This document shows, one piece after another, positions 18,920 through 27,856 of a DNA stretch of 64,000 nucleotides (within the stretch, counting starts at the first letter, position 1; each line of letters starts with the position of its first letter). The stretch is taken from positions 31,413 to 95,412 of the forward strand of contig JAIXPH010000051.1 of NCBI GenBank assembly GCA_027486345.1, written 5' to 3'. The notes beneath the pieces were generated by a model. It had not been told where the DNA came from. It did no database searches and saw only the letters and a program-made list of their open reading frames with translations. Made by a program: the position numbers and the translations under genes. This DNA is from Paracoccaceae bacterium. Its GTDB lineage: Bacteria > Pseudomonadota > Alphaproteobacteria > Rhodobacterales > Rhodobacteraceae.

Positions 18920-20487
18920 GGCTGCCACCCCATCGGGCCCTGCGACAGGATCGACAGCGGCAGGGTGATCGCAGCGGGGGCCAGCCTCACCCGGCCTTGC
19001 GATGCCGCGACGATGTCGCGCGCCGGGTCGATGCCGGGCATGATCTCGGTCGCGACCAGCCCGTCCGGGGTCAGCCGGATCACGCAGCGTTCGGTGACAT
19101 AGAGCACCTGCTGTCCCTGCGCGACGGCCCGCTTGCCCGAGAAGGTGACATGCTCCACCCGGTCCACCATCTTGGTGAACTTGCCGCCCTTGGTGACGGT
19201 GACGCCGGTTTCGGTCAGGGCGATCTCGGCCCCGGCCTCGAACCAGCCGGAGAAGACGATCTTGCGCGCATGGGAGGTGATGTCGACAAAGCCGCCGCAG
19301 CCCGCTGTCAGATAGGGCTTTTTCCCCAGTTTGGACACGTTGACGTTGCCCTCCGTGTCCACCTCCATGAAGGACAGGAACGCCATGTCGAAGCCGCCGC
19401 CCTGAAAATAGGTGAACTGGTTGGGCGAGGGCATGAAGGCATCCGCATTGCTGGCGCAGCCGAAGGCGAAGCCGGTCAGGGGCATGCCGCCCACCGCGCC
19501 CTGTTCGATGGCCCAGGTGACGGCCTGCGGTGCGCCTTCCTCCAGCAGGACATAGGGCACGAGGGCCGAGATACCGAAACCGAGGTTGGCCGTCATGCCC
19601 GCGCGCAGTTCCATCGCGGCGCGACGGGCGATGATCTTTTCGACCCCGTGGGGGGCAGGGGCGAAACTGTCCCAGGGTCGCATGATCTGGCCCGAGATCG
19701 CCGGATCATAAAGCGTCTCGCAGGTCTGCTTCTGGTCGGGGTCCAGAACGATCAGATCGACCAGATGGCCGGGCACCCGCACATCATGCGGCCGCAGGCT
19801 GCCGCGCGCGGTCACGCGCTTGACCTGCGCGATGACCAGACCGCCATGGTTGCGGACGGCAATCGCCTGATCGAGGCCGCCCAGATAGGCCCCTTCATGT
19901 TCATAGGTCAGGTTGCCATGCTCATCCGCCGTCGTGGCCCGCAGGATGCAGACATCGGGCACGATGTTGGGAAAGTGCAGCCATGTCTCGCCGCAGAAGG
20001 CCACCCGGGCGACGATGGGCGCGGCAAGGCCCCGCGCGTTCATCGCGCAGCCTTCGCGGATCGGATCGGCAAAGGTGTCCAGCCCGACCTTGGTCAGGAC
20101 ACCGGGTTTGCGGGCCGCGACGTCGCGGTGCATGTCAAAGAGGATGCCCGAGGGCACGTTATAGGCGGCGACCCGGTTTTCGGTGATCATCTGCCAGATC
20201 TCGGGCATCGGCAGGTTGGATGATCCCGACGGGTAAGAGCCCGCGATCACCCGCGCCAAGAGGCCGTCCTGCGCGATATGGTCCATGCCCTTGACGCCAT
20301 ACATGTCACCCGCCGCGATCGGATGGATCGAGGTGATGTCGCGCGGATGGCCTTCGGTGCGGAACCGCGCGCCGATGGCGGCAAGAACCTTGTCGGGGCA
20401 GCCAAGGGCCGAAGAGGACGACACGGTGACCACCGCCCCGTCGGGAATACGCGATGCGGCCTCGGCCGGTGATACGAGTTTGCCCAT
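18916..20487 (-). CDS. Fused acyl-CoA:acetate / 3-ketoacid CoA-transferase
   Basis: A 523-residue single-chain CoA-transferase (propionate CoA-transferase-like) with alpha and beta halves fused. The N-terminal half has the 'GAVVTVSSSSALGCPDKVLAAIG' fold. The second half carries the probable catalytic glutamate in WAIEQGAVGGMP and the conserved MEVDTEGNVNVSKLG and GCGGFVDIT segments. It moves CoA from a donor such as acetyl-CoA to a carboxylic acid made by the pathway. ATG 20487 fits the family start; the frame upstream is open but Arg/Pro rich. It is the first gene after promoter 20549-20577 and overlaps the next gene by 4 nt. Confidence 0.88.
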   Translation of the reverse strand: MGKLVSPAEAASRIPDGAVVTVSSSSALGCPDKVLAAIGARFRTEGHPRDITSIHPIAAGDMYGVKGMDHIAQDGLLARVIAGSYPSGSSNLPMPEIWQMITENRVAAYNVPSGILFDMHRDVAARKPGVLTKVGLDTFADPIREGCAMNARGLAAPIVARVAFCGETWLHFPNIVPDVCILRATTADEHGNLTYEHEGAYLGGLDQAIAVRNHGGLVIAQVKRVTARGSLRPHDVRVPGHLVDLIVLDPDQKQTCETLYDPAISGQIMRPWDSFAPAPHGVEKIIARRAAMELRAGMTANLGFGISALVPYVLLEEGAPQAVTWAIEQGAVGGMPLTGFAFGCASNADAFMPSPNQFTYFQGGGFDMAFLSFMEVDTEGNVNVSKLGKKPYLTAGCGGFVDITSHARKIVFSGWFEAGAEIALTETGVTVTKGGKFTKMVDRVEHVTFSGKRAVAQGQQVLYVTERCVIRLTPDGLVATEIMPGIDPARDIVAASQGRVRLAPAAITLPLSILSQGPMGWQP

Positions 20488-20533
20488 CCTGGCCCTCACT
20501 GCCTGTCGCGGCTTGCCGCGATTCCCTCCGAGT

Positions 20534-20567
20534 CGGATCGTTCCAAATTGATTACTGGAACGTTCTA
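20534..20567 (-). promoter_or_regulatory. Paired LacI-type operators at the CoA-transferase promoter
   Basis: Two copies of an imperfect TGGAACGTTCCA palindrome: 20556-20567 (tggaacgttcta, 11/12) lies wholly in the -35/-10 spacer; 20534-20545 (cggatcgttcca, 10/12) lies just downstream of the -10. Centres are 22 bp apart, about two helical turns. Matching sites occur at 24834-24866. Confidence 0.7.
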
Positions 20568-20577
20568 TAGCTGTCAA
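20549..20577 (-). promoter_or_regulatory. Sigma-70-type promoter of the CoA-transferase operon
   Basis: On the minus strand: -35 TTGACA (20572-20577), a 17-bp spacer, and -10 TAATCA (20549-20554). It lies 62 bp upstream of the CoA-transferase ATG and is overlapped by an operator. Confidence 0.65.
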
Positions 20578-20730
20578 CAGCGCGGCCTTTGGCCAAAATG
20601 CCGAATGGTGGTCGATCCTGCCCAATGGGGCGTGGACATGGGCGCGCAGGCCGCGCCGTGCGGCGCGGGCAGGTCGGGCGTCACCGCGTCTGAGTGGCAC
20701 GGGCCGTCAGGGAAAACGGTGCCGTGCCGC

Positions 20731-21639
20731 CTATCCGTGGTGGGCGGAGAGCGCGGATTTCGGGGCGCGCGCACCAGGGTGGCGCAGGACGATGGCCGAA
20801 AGCGCCTGACCGGCGCGGACCGCCGCGTCCATCGGGCACCCGGTCACGCGGGCGGCGAGGTATCCCGCGTTGAATGCGTCACCGGCCCCGGTGGTGTCGC
20901 GGATGCCCGCCACCGGCGGGGTGTCCGTCTGACCGGCGGAATGGTGCACCGCACCGGCCCCGTTCTTGACCACCACCTCGGCCACCCCGGCGGCATGGAA
21001 CCGGGCGAGGGTGGCTTGCGGGCTGGCATCGCCGAAATGGGCCGACTCGTCGTCGAAACTGGGCAGGGCGATATCCACATGGCGCAGGACAGCCGTCAGC
21101 GTGTCGCGCAGGACCGTGGGCGAGGACCAGAGGCGGGCGCGGATGTTCGGATCAAAGGCGATCCTGGCCCCTGCCGCCCGCGCCTTGCCCAGGGCGGCAA
21201 ACAAGGTCTCGCGCGCGGTTGGTGACAGGATCGCCAGGGTGATGCCCGACAGATGGATCAGGCTGGCCCGCGCCAAGGCCCGCTCCAGCACCGCCGGATC
21301 ATCGGCCAGATGCCGCGCCGCCGACGTCTCTCGCCAATAGTGGAAGCTGCGCTCCACCCCGTCGAGTTCGATCAGGTAAAGACCCATGCGCCGGTGGTCG
21401 TCACGGACAACGCCGGAAAGATCCAGCCCGTCGGCGGCCATCTCGGCGGCGAAGGCATCCGACAGACTGTCGCGTCCCAATCGGGTCACCATGCCGACCC
21501 GCGCGCGAGGCCCCAGAACCTGCGCCATGTGCCATGCGGTGTTGAAGGTGTCGCCCGCAAAGCCCTGACGGTAAAGGCCACCCTCCACCGGGGCCAGTTC
21601 GATCATCGGCTCGCCGATGGCGCAGAGTTTCAGGGTCAT
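20731..21639 (-). CDS. PfkB-family sugar kinase, 2-keto-3-deoxygluconate kinase-like
   Basis: A 302-residue ribokinase-fold enzyme. The N-terminal sugar-binding region is IGEPMIELAP...GGDTFN-like (here GFAGDTFNTAWHMAQ), and the C-terminal catalytic motif is DTTGAGDAFNAGYLA, where the Asp is the base. Length and the early FAGDTFNTA are typical of KDG kinases. It would phosphorylate a keto-deoxy sugar acid or related sugar. The start ATG 21639 overlaps the TGA of the FAD gene (ATGA). It is the last gene of the upstream operon, 243 nt before the CoA-transferase start. The substrate assignment is tentative. Confidence 0.8.
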   Translation of the reverse strand: MTLKLCAIGEPMIELAPVEGGLYRQGFAGDTFNTAWHMAQVLGPRARVGMVTRLGRDSLSDAFAAEMAADGLDLSGVVRDDHRRMGLYLIELDGVERSFHYWRETSAARHLADDPAVLERALARASLIHLSGITLAILSPTARETLFAALGKARAAGARIAFDPNIRARLWSSPTVLRDTLTAVLRHVDIALPSFDDESAHFGDASPQATLARFHAAGVAEVVVKNGAGAVHHSAGQTDTPPVAGIRDTTGAGDAFNAGYLAARVTGCPMDAAVRAGQALSAIVLRHPGARAPKSALSAHHG

Positions 21640-23675
21640 TGCGGGGCCTCGGGCCATTTGGTCCCATGGATAGCGCCGGTCAGCCATGCAGGCCAGTCAC
21701 GTTCAAAAAAGTTGCGCGTCGGGGCCAGCCTGCGGTTCGGGCGGCAGGTGACCTCCATCCGGCCATCGTTCCAGCGGATCACAATCTGCCGTTCGCGGTC
21801 AGCCGGGCGCTCCTCGCGAAAGCGGTAGTCCTGCAAGGGCCCGTGGACGCTGTGTGGCACGCCTTGGCCTGCGGGATCGCAGATCGCCCGCGCCCCGCGT
21901 GATCCGCCGCCCTCCGCGATGTAATGATCCAGGGCCGTCAGCACCGCCTGTGAGGCCAGCGCCATCTGCCGCCATTGGATCGCGCGGGCCGCCTCGGCCG
22001 GGCGCGCCGGGGCGACGCCCTCGGCCGCCAGCCGTGCCGTTAGGGCCTCGGCCCCGGCGCGGGCCTGTCGCACCTGATCGGCGGTGCACAGAATGCCCGC
22101 GTGATCGCTCATCCGCGCCTGAATCTCTGCCTTCAGCGCCTTCACCGCCATGCCTTCGGGCCGAAGCGCGCCCCGAACCGCCGCCAAGGCCGCGTCCAGC
22201 CCGTCAGGGGCGCCCGGCGCGGTCACGGCCCCGGCGGCATCCTCGGCCACGCGCGTGCCAAAGACCTGCCCGGCATTCAGCGCCGCCCCGCCGGGCCGGG
22301 TGACGCCATGGGTGCCCGCCGCCTCGCCGACGGCATAGCAGCCGGGCAGCGATGACCGCCCCCAGACATCCACCGCGATGCCGCCGTTCATGTGCTGGTT
22401 GTTGACCGCAAACTCCAGCGGCTTGGCCGCGATATCGACCTTGTAGCGACGGTACAACTCAATGGCCAAAGGGTTCATGTGGCGCAGGCGGTCGATGGGC
22501 CGCGCTTGGATCGCGCCTGCCGTGGTCAGATAGCCGCGCACATCCGCATCCAGCCGCTCCAGCGAGAAAGGCAGGTCGATCGCTTCGGGATTGCGGTTGA
22601 AATCCATGAAGACCCGCCGCCCGGCCTGCGTCTCGCGCACGATCGCAAGGTCGATCAGGCTGGAGCCGAAATCCAGCATCCGCGTCGCATGGAAGGGCCA
22701 TTGATAGCCTTTGCGGAAGATGTTGGACGCCATTTCCTGCGTCGTGCGGTAATACTCGGCCAGAAAGGCATGTTCCTGTCCTTGGGCATCCACGGAATAG
22801 AGATGGGGCAGGGCCTGCACATAGGTGCCTGACAGGTTCCAGGGAAAGCCTTCGCGCCGCGTGCCGATGCCGAACTGGCTTTCGGTCAGGTTCACAAGAT
22901 CGATCCCGGCCTCCAGCGCCAGACCGAGCGCGCCGAAACAGCCATTGGGATAGACGGAATCGCGGTAGAGCTCGCCCGGTCCGCCATTGGCCAGCACCAC
23001 CACCGGGGCCGAAAAGACGGTCAGGCCAAAGGGGTTCGCGCCGGTCCGTGCCTGTGTCCGCATCGCCAGAAGGCCGGTCACCCGGCGCTTGTGCAGGATT
23101 GCCACGGCGGTCGTATGGTTCAGGATCGGAACGCCCAGACGGATCGCCTCTTCGGCCAGCACCTTGACCATCAGGCGCGAGGTGCGTGGCCCGCAACTTG
23201 TGGCCCGACCGACCACGTCATGGTCGGTCTGATAGCGCAGCGTGCCGCCCAGGGCGTCTTGCGGCAGCGGCAGCCCGAGGTATTGCAGCGAGGCCATGGC
23301 GCGGACCGACCCCACCGCCTCGACATAGGCGGTGTCCTCATCCATCGCGCCACCGGCCCGGACCGCCTTGGCCATGGAGTGGAAATCATCGCCTTGGTCG
23401 GCGGTGTTGGCGGTGTGCAGGGTCTGCTTGTCCGACCCCGAACAGGCCGAGGTGCCGCCCCAGGCGCTTTGGCTTGCGACCACGACATCGACGCCGCGCC
23501 GCCGGAGTTCGACCGCCGCCCGCAACCCCGCCGCCCCGCTGCCCACGACGATGGCGGCGGCGCGGATCAGGGGCAGGCCCTGCACCGTCTCGGTCGGTGC
23601 GCGTTCCGGCGGCAGGCGGGGCATGTCGACATCCGTCAGCGCGTCGAGGATGTCCTGCGGCACATTTGCGCTCAT
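21636..23675 (-). CDS. FAD-dependent dehydrogenase, fumarate reductase/SdhA-like
   Basis: A 679-residue flavoprotein. The dinucleotide motif VVGSGAAGLRAAVELRRRG is at about 43-61, followed by GGTSACSGSDKQTL. A capping-domain and FAD-closing segment is NGGIAVDVWGRSSLPGCYAVGEAAGTHG, then RPGGAALNAGQVFG. The plan resembles succinate dehydrogenase/fumarate reductase flavoproteins and L-aspartate oxidase, but no iron-sulfur partner is nearby. The extended C-terminus (~150 residues, ending in LTGAIHGTKWPEAPQ) is helical and uncharacterised. It starts at ATG 23675 overlapping the previous TGA. It probably oxidises or reduces an intermediate of the sugar pathway; the substrate is unknown. Confidence 0.75.
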   Translation of the reverse strand: MSANVPQDILDALTDVDMPRLPPERAPTETVQGLPLIRAAAIVVGSGAAGLRAAVELRRRGVDVVVASQSAWGGTSACSGSDKQTLHTANTADQGDDFHSMAKAVRAGGAMDEDTAYVEAVGSVRAMASLQYLGLPLPQDALGGTLRYQTDHDVVGRATSCGPRTSRLMVKVLAEEAIRLGVPILNHTTAVAILHKRRVTGLLAMRTQARTGANPFGLTVFSAPVVVLANGGPGELYRDSVYPNGCFGALGLALEAGIDLVNLTESQFGIGTRREGFPWNLSGTYVQALPHLYSVDAQGQEHAFLAEYYRTTQEMASNIFRKGYQWPFHATRMLDFGSSLIDLAIVRETQAGRRVFMDFNRNPEAIDLPFSLERLDADVRGYLTTAGAIQARPIDRLRHMNPLAIELYRRYKVDIAAKPLEFAVNNQHMNGGIAVDVWGRSSLPGCYAVGEAAGTHGVTRPGGAALNAGQVFGTRVAEDAAGAVTAPGAPDGLDAALAAVRGALRPEGMAVKALKAEIQARMSDHAGILCTADQVRQARAGAEALTARLAAEGVAPARPAEAARAIQWRQMALASQAVLTALDHYIAEGGGSRGARAICDPAGQGVPHSVHGPLQDYRFREERPADRERQIVIRWNDGRMEVTCRPNRRLAPTRNFFERDWPAWLTGAIHGTKWPEAPQ

Positions 23676-24802
23676 GGCTCGGCCCCCGCGACATCGACCC
23701 AGCGGCGTTCAGCCGCCGAAAGCATGACCGCATCGACGATCTGGCAGATGTGGTGACCGACATCGAAATCCGGCCAGGCGCTCTGGCCGGTCTGGATCGC
23801 GCGGGCGACCTCATAGGCTTCGATGATCTTGGTCTCGTTGTAGCCCAAGGAGAGGTTCGGCAGCGGGAGGAAAGCGCCGTAGGTCGCCTGCTCTGGCCCG
23901 ACATCGAGGGCGCGATACCCGCGCCGTCCCTCGGCATCGGCATTGGTGTAGAACTGCAGGCGGTTCACCTGATCATAGTCGTAACTCAGGCTGCCCTTTG
24001 TGCCGTAGATCTCATAGGTCTGGCGGAACTTGCGCCCGGTCGCCACGCGGCTGAAATCGACCACGCCGGAGGCCCCGTTCTTGAAGCGGCACAGCAGGTG
24101 GGTGGCGTCGGGATTGGTGACCTCGGCCCAGCCCGTGCCTTGCGGGCGGCGCGGCGTGACGATCATGTTCTCGGCGATCAGCGAGGACACGGGGCCCACC
24201 AGAAACGCCATGAAGCTGAACACATGCGTCCCGGTATCGCCCACGATGCCCGTAGGGGCCAGCGCCCCATCCGCGCGCCACATGAACGGGGCCGAGGGAT
24301 CGCCGAAGACATCGATGTGCTGGCAGCCCTTGAACAGGCGGATGTCGCCAATCTCGCCCGACTGGATGATGTCACGCGCGAGGTCATGCACCGGATTGCG
24401 CGGAAAGGCATGGCCGACACGGGAGATCACCCCTTTGGCGCGGGCGAGATCGGCCAGACTGCGCGCCTCGGCGGCGGTATCGGCAAGGGGCTTTTCGCAA
24501 TAGACATGCTTGCCCGCCAGGAGGGCCGCCTTGGCCACCGGGAAGTGCAGATGGTCCGGCAGGCAGATGTCGATCAGGTCGATCTCGGGGTCATTCACCG
24601 CGTCTTGCCAATCCGTCAGGACGCGTGCGCCGGGCGCCCGGGCCGCCAGATCGGGGACGGCTGCCGGATTGGCCGTGACCAGCGCCGTCACGCGCGCCCG
24701 GGGCGCCTGCGCAAAGAAATGCGGGTAGGTCGCCCAAGCCATGGTGTGGACCTTGCCCATCCAGCCACTCGCCCCCAGAACCGCAACCCTGATTTCGGTC
24801 AT
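23672..24802 (-). CDS. Gfo/Idh/MocA-family oxidoreductase
   Basis: A 376-residue NAD(P)-dependent sugar oxidoreductase. The Rossmann motif is VAVLGASGWMGKVH at the start; the family's EKP motif is in HVYCEKPLADT. The C-terminal alpha/beta domain includes GTHVFSFMAF, which lies at the expected catalytic-histidine region. Relatives oxidise inositols, sugar acids or 1,5-anhydro sugars. ATG 24802 has GGGGGA upstream and directly follows the promoter and operators at 24834-24876. It overlaps the FAD gene by 4 nt. As first gene of the operon it probably does the first oxidation of the imported sugar. Confidence 0.85.
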   Translation of the reverse strand: MTEIRVAVLGASGWMGKVHTMAWATYPHFFAQAPRARVTALVTANPAAVPDLAARAPGARVLTDWQDAVNDPEIDLIDICLPDHLHFPVAKAALLAGKHVYCEKPLADTAAEARSLADLARAKGVISRVGHAFPRNPVHDLARDIIQSGEIGDIRLFKGCQHIDVFGDPSAPFMWRADGALAPTGIVGDTGTHVFSFMAFLVGPVSSLIAENMIVTPRRPQGTGWAEVTNPDATHLLCRFKNGASGVVDFSRVATGRKFRQTYEIYGTKGSLSYDYDQVNRLQFYTNADAEGRRGYRALDVGPEQATYGAFLPLPNLSLGYNETKIIEAYEVARAIQTGQSAWPDFDVGHHICQIVDAVMLSAAERRWVDVAGAEP

Positions 24803-24833
24803 GCTTCCCCCGATTCCGCTGTGTGCGGTGAAA

Positions 24834-24866
24834 TGGAACCTTCCAGACAGATAGTGGAACCTTCCA
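24834..24866 (-). promoter_or_regulatory. Paired LacI-type operators at the Gfo/Idh promoter
   Basis: Two identical perfect sites, TGGAACCTTCCA on the plus strand, at 24834-24845 and 24855-24866, with centres 21 bp apart. The upstream one fills the -35/-10 spacer; the other lies 2 bp after the -10. Same layout as at 20534-20567. Confidence 0.75.
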
Positions 24867-24876
24867 AAATGGTCAA
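24848..24876 (-). promoter_or_regulatory. Sigma-70-type promoter of the Gfo/Idh operon
   Basis: On the minus strand: -35 TTGACC (24871-24876), a 17-bp spacer, and -10 TATCTG (24848-24853). It is 46 bp upstream of the Gfo/Idh ATG. Confidence 0.65.
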
Positions 24877-25052
24877 CGCCCGAGGTGCGATGCCAGCGCT
24901 GCACCATTGGTCGCGCGGGTGCCGGGCGTGTGACCGGCAATCGCCCGCTTTGGCCGTGGGAGAGGGGAAGTCTGCGACTGCGTCCCACAGCCAAACCCGC
25001 ACGATAGGGCGCGTGCTCCCAAGCGGAGCGTATTTATTTGGGGAAAGCGAAG

Positions 25053-25127
25053 TGGCAGCCCGTAGGGGAGTCGAACCCCTCTTACCTGGTTGAAAACCAG
25101 GTGTCCTAACCGATAGACGAACGGGCC
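25053..25127 (-). tRNA. tRNA-Glu (anticodon TTC)
   Basis: Minus-strand cloverleaf: acceptor 5' arm GGCCCGT pairs with ACGGGCT (G-U at the top); the anticodon stem CCTGG/CCAGG encloses loop TTTTCAA with anticodon TTC; the T arm is GGGG-TTCGACT-CCCC. The discriminator is G and CCA is encoded (25053-25055). The length is 75 nt with CCA. Confidence 0.97.
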
Positions 25128-25202
25128 ACGCTGTCGGTGGAGCGGGTATTAGTGGAGCGGCGCAGCGGGCGCAAGGGGGAAAACGCGGGTTTTTCGGGGC
25201 GC

Positions 25203-26003
25203 TTAGCGGTCGATCCGTGCCGCCATCAGCGCGATGGCCTGTTGATAGACCGTGGCGGCGTTCCACTCTTCGATCACGGCGAAGTTCGGTTCGCCCTCCT
25301 GATAGCCCAGACCGGGTTGCCAGCCCTTTTGCGCCAGATAATGCGCGGTCGAGGCCATGGCATCTGTCACGCCCGAAAGATCCACCCGCCCGTCGCCATC
25401 GCCGTCCACGCCGTAAGCCAAGGCATTGCCGGGCAGGAACTGCGTATGCCCCAATTCGCCATGCTTGGCCCCGACCGAGGCGGGAGTGATCGTCCCCTGA
25501 TCCACCAGTTTCAGCGCGGCGATCAGGTGGGGGGTGAAGAAATCGCTGCGGCGGCAGTCATAGGCCAGGGTCGCGATGGCGGAGACCACGTTGGTATCCC
25601 CCATGAACCCGCCAAAGCCCGTCTCCATCCCGTGGATCGCCAGCAAGACCCCGGCGGGCACGCCGTACTGCCGCTCTAATGCGGCGTAGAAATCCGGGTT
25701 GCGGGCCTTTTTCTTGCGGCCCTGGGCGATGATCGTGTCCGCCCCGCGCACCTGAAGGAACTTGTCCAGGCTGTATTTGAAGCTCTTCTGGTTGCGGTCC
25801 GCCGCGATTGTGGCGCGCGAATAGCTGGTGCCCATCAGCGCGTCGATCCCGCGCGGCCCCACGCCCATCGCGGCAGCCTCGGCGGCCATCTGGGGTTTCC
25901 AGCTTTCGAACTGGCCCGAGGTATCGCTGCACGGCGCGGCCTGCGCGACGCCCAGCCCGGTTGAAAGGAACATGGCAAGGGCTACTGACAACTGCTTTGA
26001 CAC
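25203..26003 (-). CDS. Lytic murein transglycosylase (MltB/SLT_2 type)
   Basis: A 266-residue secreted enzyme. It has a signal peptide (KQLSVALAMFLSTGLGVAQA), then the MltB fold with catalytic glutamate in IHGMETGFGGFMGD. The supporting motifs AIATLAYDCRRSDFF, GELGHTQFLPGNALAYGVDGDGDG and DAMASTAHYLAQKGW are also present. It cleaves the MurNAc-GlcNAc bond, forming 1,6-anhydro ends. GTG 26003 is chosen because TGGAGG lies 5 nt upstream and the signal peptide begins there; the frame is open a further 23 codons without a good site. A second MltB-like enzyme with a peptidoglycan-binding tail is at 34000. Confidence 0.9.
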   Translation of the reverse strand: MSKQLSVALAMFLSTGLGVAQAAPCSDTSGQFESWKPQMAAEAAAMGVGPRGIDALMGTSYSRATIAADRNQKSFKYSLDKFLQVRGADTIIAQGRKKKARNPDFYAALERQYGVPAGVLLAIHGMETGFGGFMGDTNVVSAIATLAYDCRRSDFFTPHLIAALKLVDQGTITPASVGAKHGELGHTQFLPGNALAYGVDGDGDGRVDLSGVTDAMASTAHYLAQKGWQPGLGYQEGEPNFAVIEEWNAATVYQQAIALMAARIDR

Positions 26004-26122
26004 AAGAACCTCCAGACAAATATGCGAACCAAAATCCGGCCCCAAGTCTAGGCAAAGCCGGACGTGACGCAACAGGTGGATGCGGCGGGGACGGGGTTCA
26101 CCGCCCGGACGTGTCGTTGCGG

Positions 26123-27856
26123 TCAGAGCGCCATCGCCAGCACGGCCACCAGCAACAGCGCCCCCAGCATGCCAGCCATCTCTGCCCCGGCGCCCCCGTC
26201 ATCCATGGCGGACGGGTCGGGCGTGTCGGGGTCTTCCTCTGCAGGGGGCGTGCCCATGTCGACGGGGGGCAGGCCGGTCCCGTCATCCGCCGGAGGCTGC
26301 AAGAGAAGGGGGTCCTGATCTTCCCAGCCCGCGATCTCGGCCATGCCGGCATCGGTTTTGGCAAAGACCAGCCGCAGGATTTCATGGGGCCGGTCCATGG
26401 TCACCTGAACCGCGTCATCCAGTTGTGTGACCGGGATGTGTTCGCGCACACCCAAGGCAAAGCTCTGCGATTCGGGGCTTTCGTCCACATCGGGATTGTC
26501 GGGTATGCCGAAGCGGGTCATCCAGTCGGCGGGCACCTCGGCATGCAGCGTCTCGGCCCAGACCGCCTTGTAGGCCCCGGTGGACAGCCCCGCGACCTTC
26601 ACCTGCAAGGCGCCGGGCGGCATGTTGTGCCATGTGACGAAGGTCACCAGCTTGTCGTCATTCTCGAAGCCGTAGGTCCAGAGGGTGTCGTTCTTCTGAT
26701 CGTTCCTGATCGAGGTGTCCAACACGCGCGTTCCCAGCGTGCTTTCTGCCAGAAGGTCAAGCGCATCCTGGCCCACGAAGTCATACCCCTGTCCGTCCTG
26801 CGCGGTGAGGCTGAGCCGGGCGGGATGCTGCAGGTCAACGCCATAGACCGATGCCGCCCCCAACCCGACCGAGCCGATATGGGCCTGAAGCTCCAGCAGC
26901 ACACGGGTCTGTTCGATGCCGTAATGCCGGTTGGTCAGCGCGGTCTGCCAGAACTTTTCAAAATCGGTGTCGGTGCGGCCGTCCATGTCGATGCTGTCCG
27001 GATCGACTGTGATCCCCAACGCGGCCTCGGCTTCGACATAATCGCGCAGCGCCTCGGCCCGGGTGTAGGAGGCGACGTTATAGCTGGACATGAAGACTTC
27101 GGGCCGGGTGCCGCCTGCCGCTTCCATCGCGGCCTGCCAGTCATCGACATGGTCGACCAGCGTGCCGTAGGACCGGTCGATGCCCGTCGCATAGGGGGCG
27201 AAGCGGTGGTAGATCAGCATGTCCACGTTGCGCAGCGCCTCCGCGCTCAACTCGGCGCGGATCGCCACATCCTCGGCGGGGGCGCGTCCGACCTGCACGG
27301 CGATTTCCACATCGACGCCCGCCGGATTTTGCGCCGGATCAGACAGCACCGCGCTGAGGGTCTGCACCATGTCATTGGCAAGCCGCCCGTAATCGGTGGC
27401 ATGGGCGACGCCGGTGCCGAAGGTGGAGTAATATTCATTCCCGATCTCAAGGATCAGACGCTCCGGGATGGGGCCCAGACTGCCATCAAGGACGCGCCCC
27501 AGAAAGCCGTGCAGATCGGCGCGCATCACATCCTCGCGCCCCAGATAGCGCGCCGTGGGCAGCACCAGCGAGACACCCGCGTTATACTGCTGCGCCTTGG
27601 CGAACAGCTGGTCCAGCCCGAAATCCACATCGCCGTTCCACAGGTCGGGATAGCGCAGGTCATAACGCTCGGGCAGGTTTTCCGCCAAGGAGCCGCCGGG
27701 CCAACTGATCAGGCCCACAAGGCTGTCGCTCAATTGGGAGTCGAACCGGTCGAAGGATCTGAAGCCGGTGTAATTGTAGCCGAACACCCCCCGCGTGATC
27801 GGCACGCTGTCGGGCAGGATATGGGTCGATCCGGTTGGAATGGTGACAGTAATCAT
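26123..27856 (-). CDS. Glycosidase-like protein with C-terminal membrane anchor
   Basis: About 577 residues. The fold looks like a clan GH-A TIM barrel: a probable acid/base is in LILEIGNEYYSTF (N-E pair), and a possible nucleophile glutamate in RPEVFMSSYNVAS. There is no N-terminal signal peptide. The C-terminus has a Pro/Asp-rich linker followed by a hydrophobic stretch GMLGALLLVAVLAMAL that ends the protein. Related roseobacter proteins are often called type I secretion proteins, but no RTX repeats are seen. The start is uncertain: ATG 27856 is preferred over TTG 27868 and neither has a clear ribosome binding site. It may act on an extracellular polysaccharide; function is inferred only from the fold. 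Confidence 0.55.
   Translation of the reverse strand: MITVTIPTGSTHILPDSVPITRGVFGYNYTGFRSFDRFDSQLSDSLVGLISWPGGSLAENLPERYDLRYPDLWNGDVDFGLDQLFAKAQQYNAGVSLVLPTARYLGREDVMRADLHGFLGRVLDGSLGPIPERLILEIGNEYYSTFGTGVAHATDYGRLANDMVQTLSAVLSDPAQNPAGVDVEIAVQVGRAPAEDVAIRAELSAEALRNVDMLIYHRFAPYATGIDRSYGTLVDHVDDWQAAMEAAGGTRPEVFMSSYNVASYTRAEALRDYVEAEAALGITVDPDSIDMDGRTDTDFEKFWQTALTNRHYGIEQTRVLLELQAHIGSVGLGAASVYGVDLQHPARLSLTAQDGQGYDFVGQDALDLLAESTLGTRVLDTSIRNDQKNDTLWTYGFENDDKLVTFVTWHNMPPGALQVKVAGLSTGAYKAVWAETLHAEVPADWMTRFGIPDNPDVDESPESQSFALGVREHIPVTQLDDAVQVTMDRPHEILRLVFAKTDAGMAEIAGWEDQDPLLLQPPADDGTGLPPVDMGTPPAEEDPDTPDPSAMDDGGAGAEMAGMLGALLLVAVLAMAL

Noticed and set aside
20651..20668. CCGCGCC-GTGC-GGCGCGG hairpin between the kinase gene and the CoA-transferase promoter as a terminator
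   Set aside because: Strong stem, but no T-run follows on the minus strand; could still slow polymerase.
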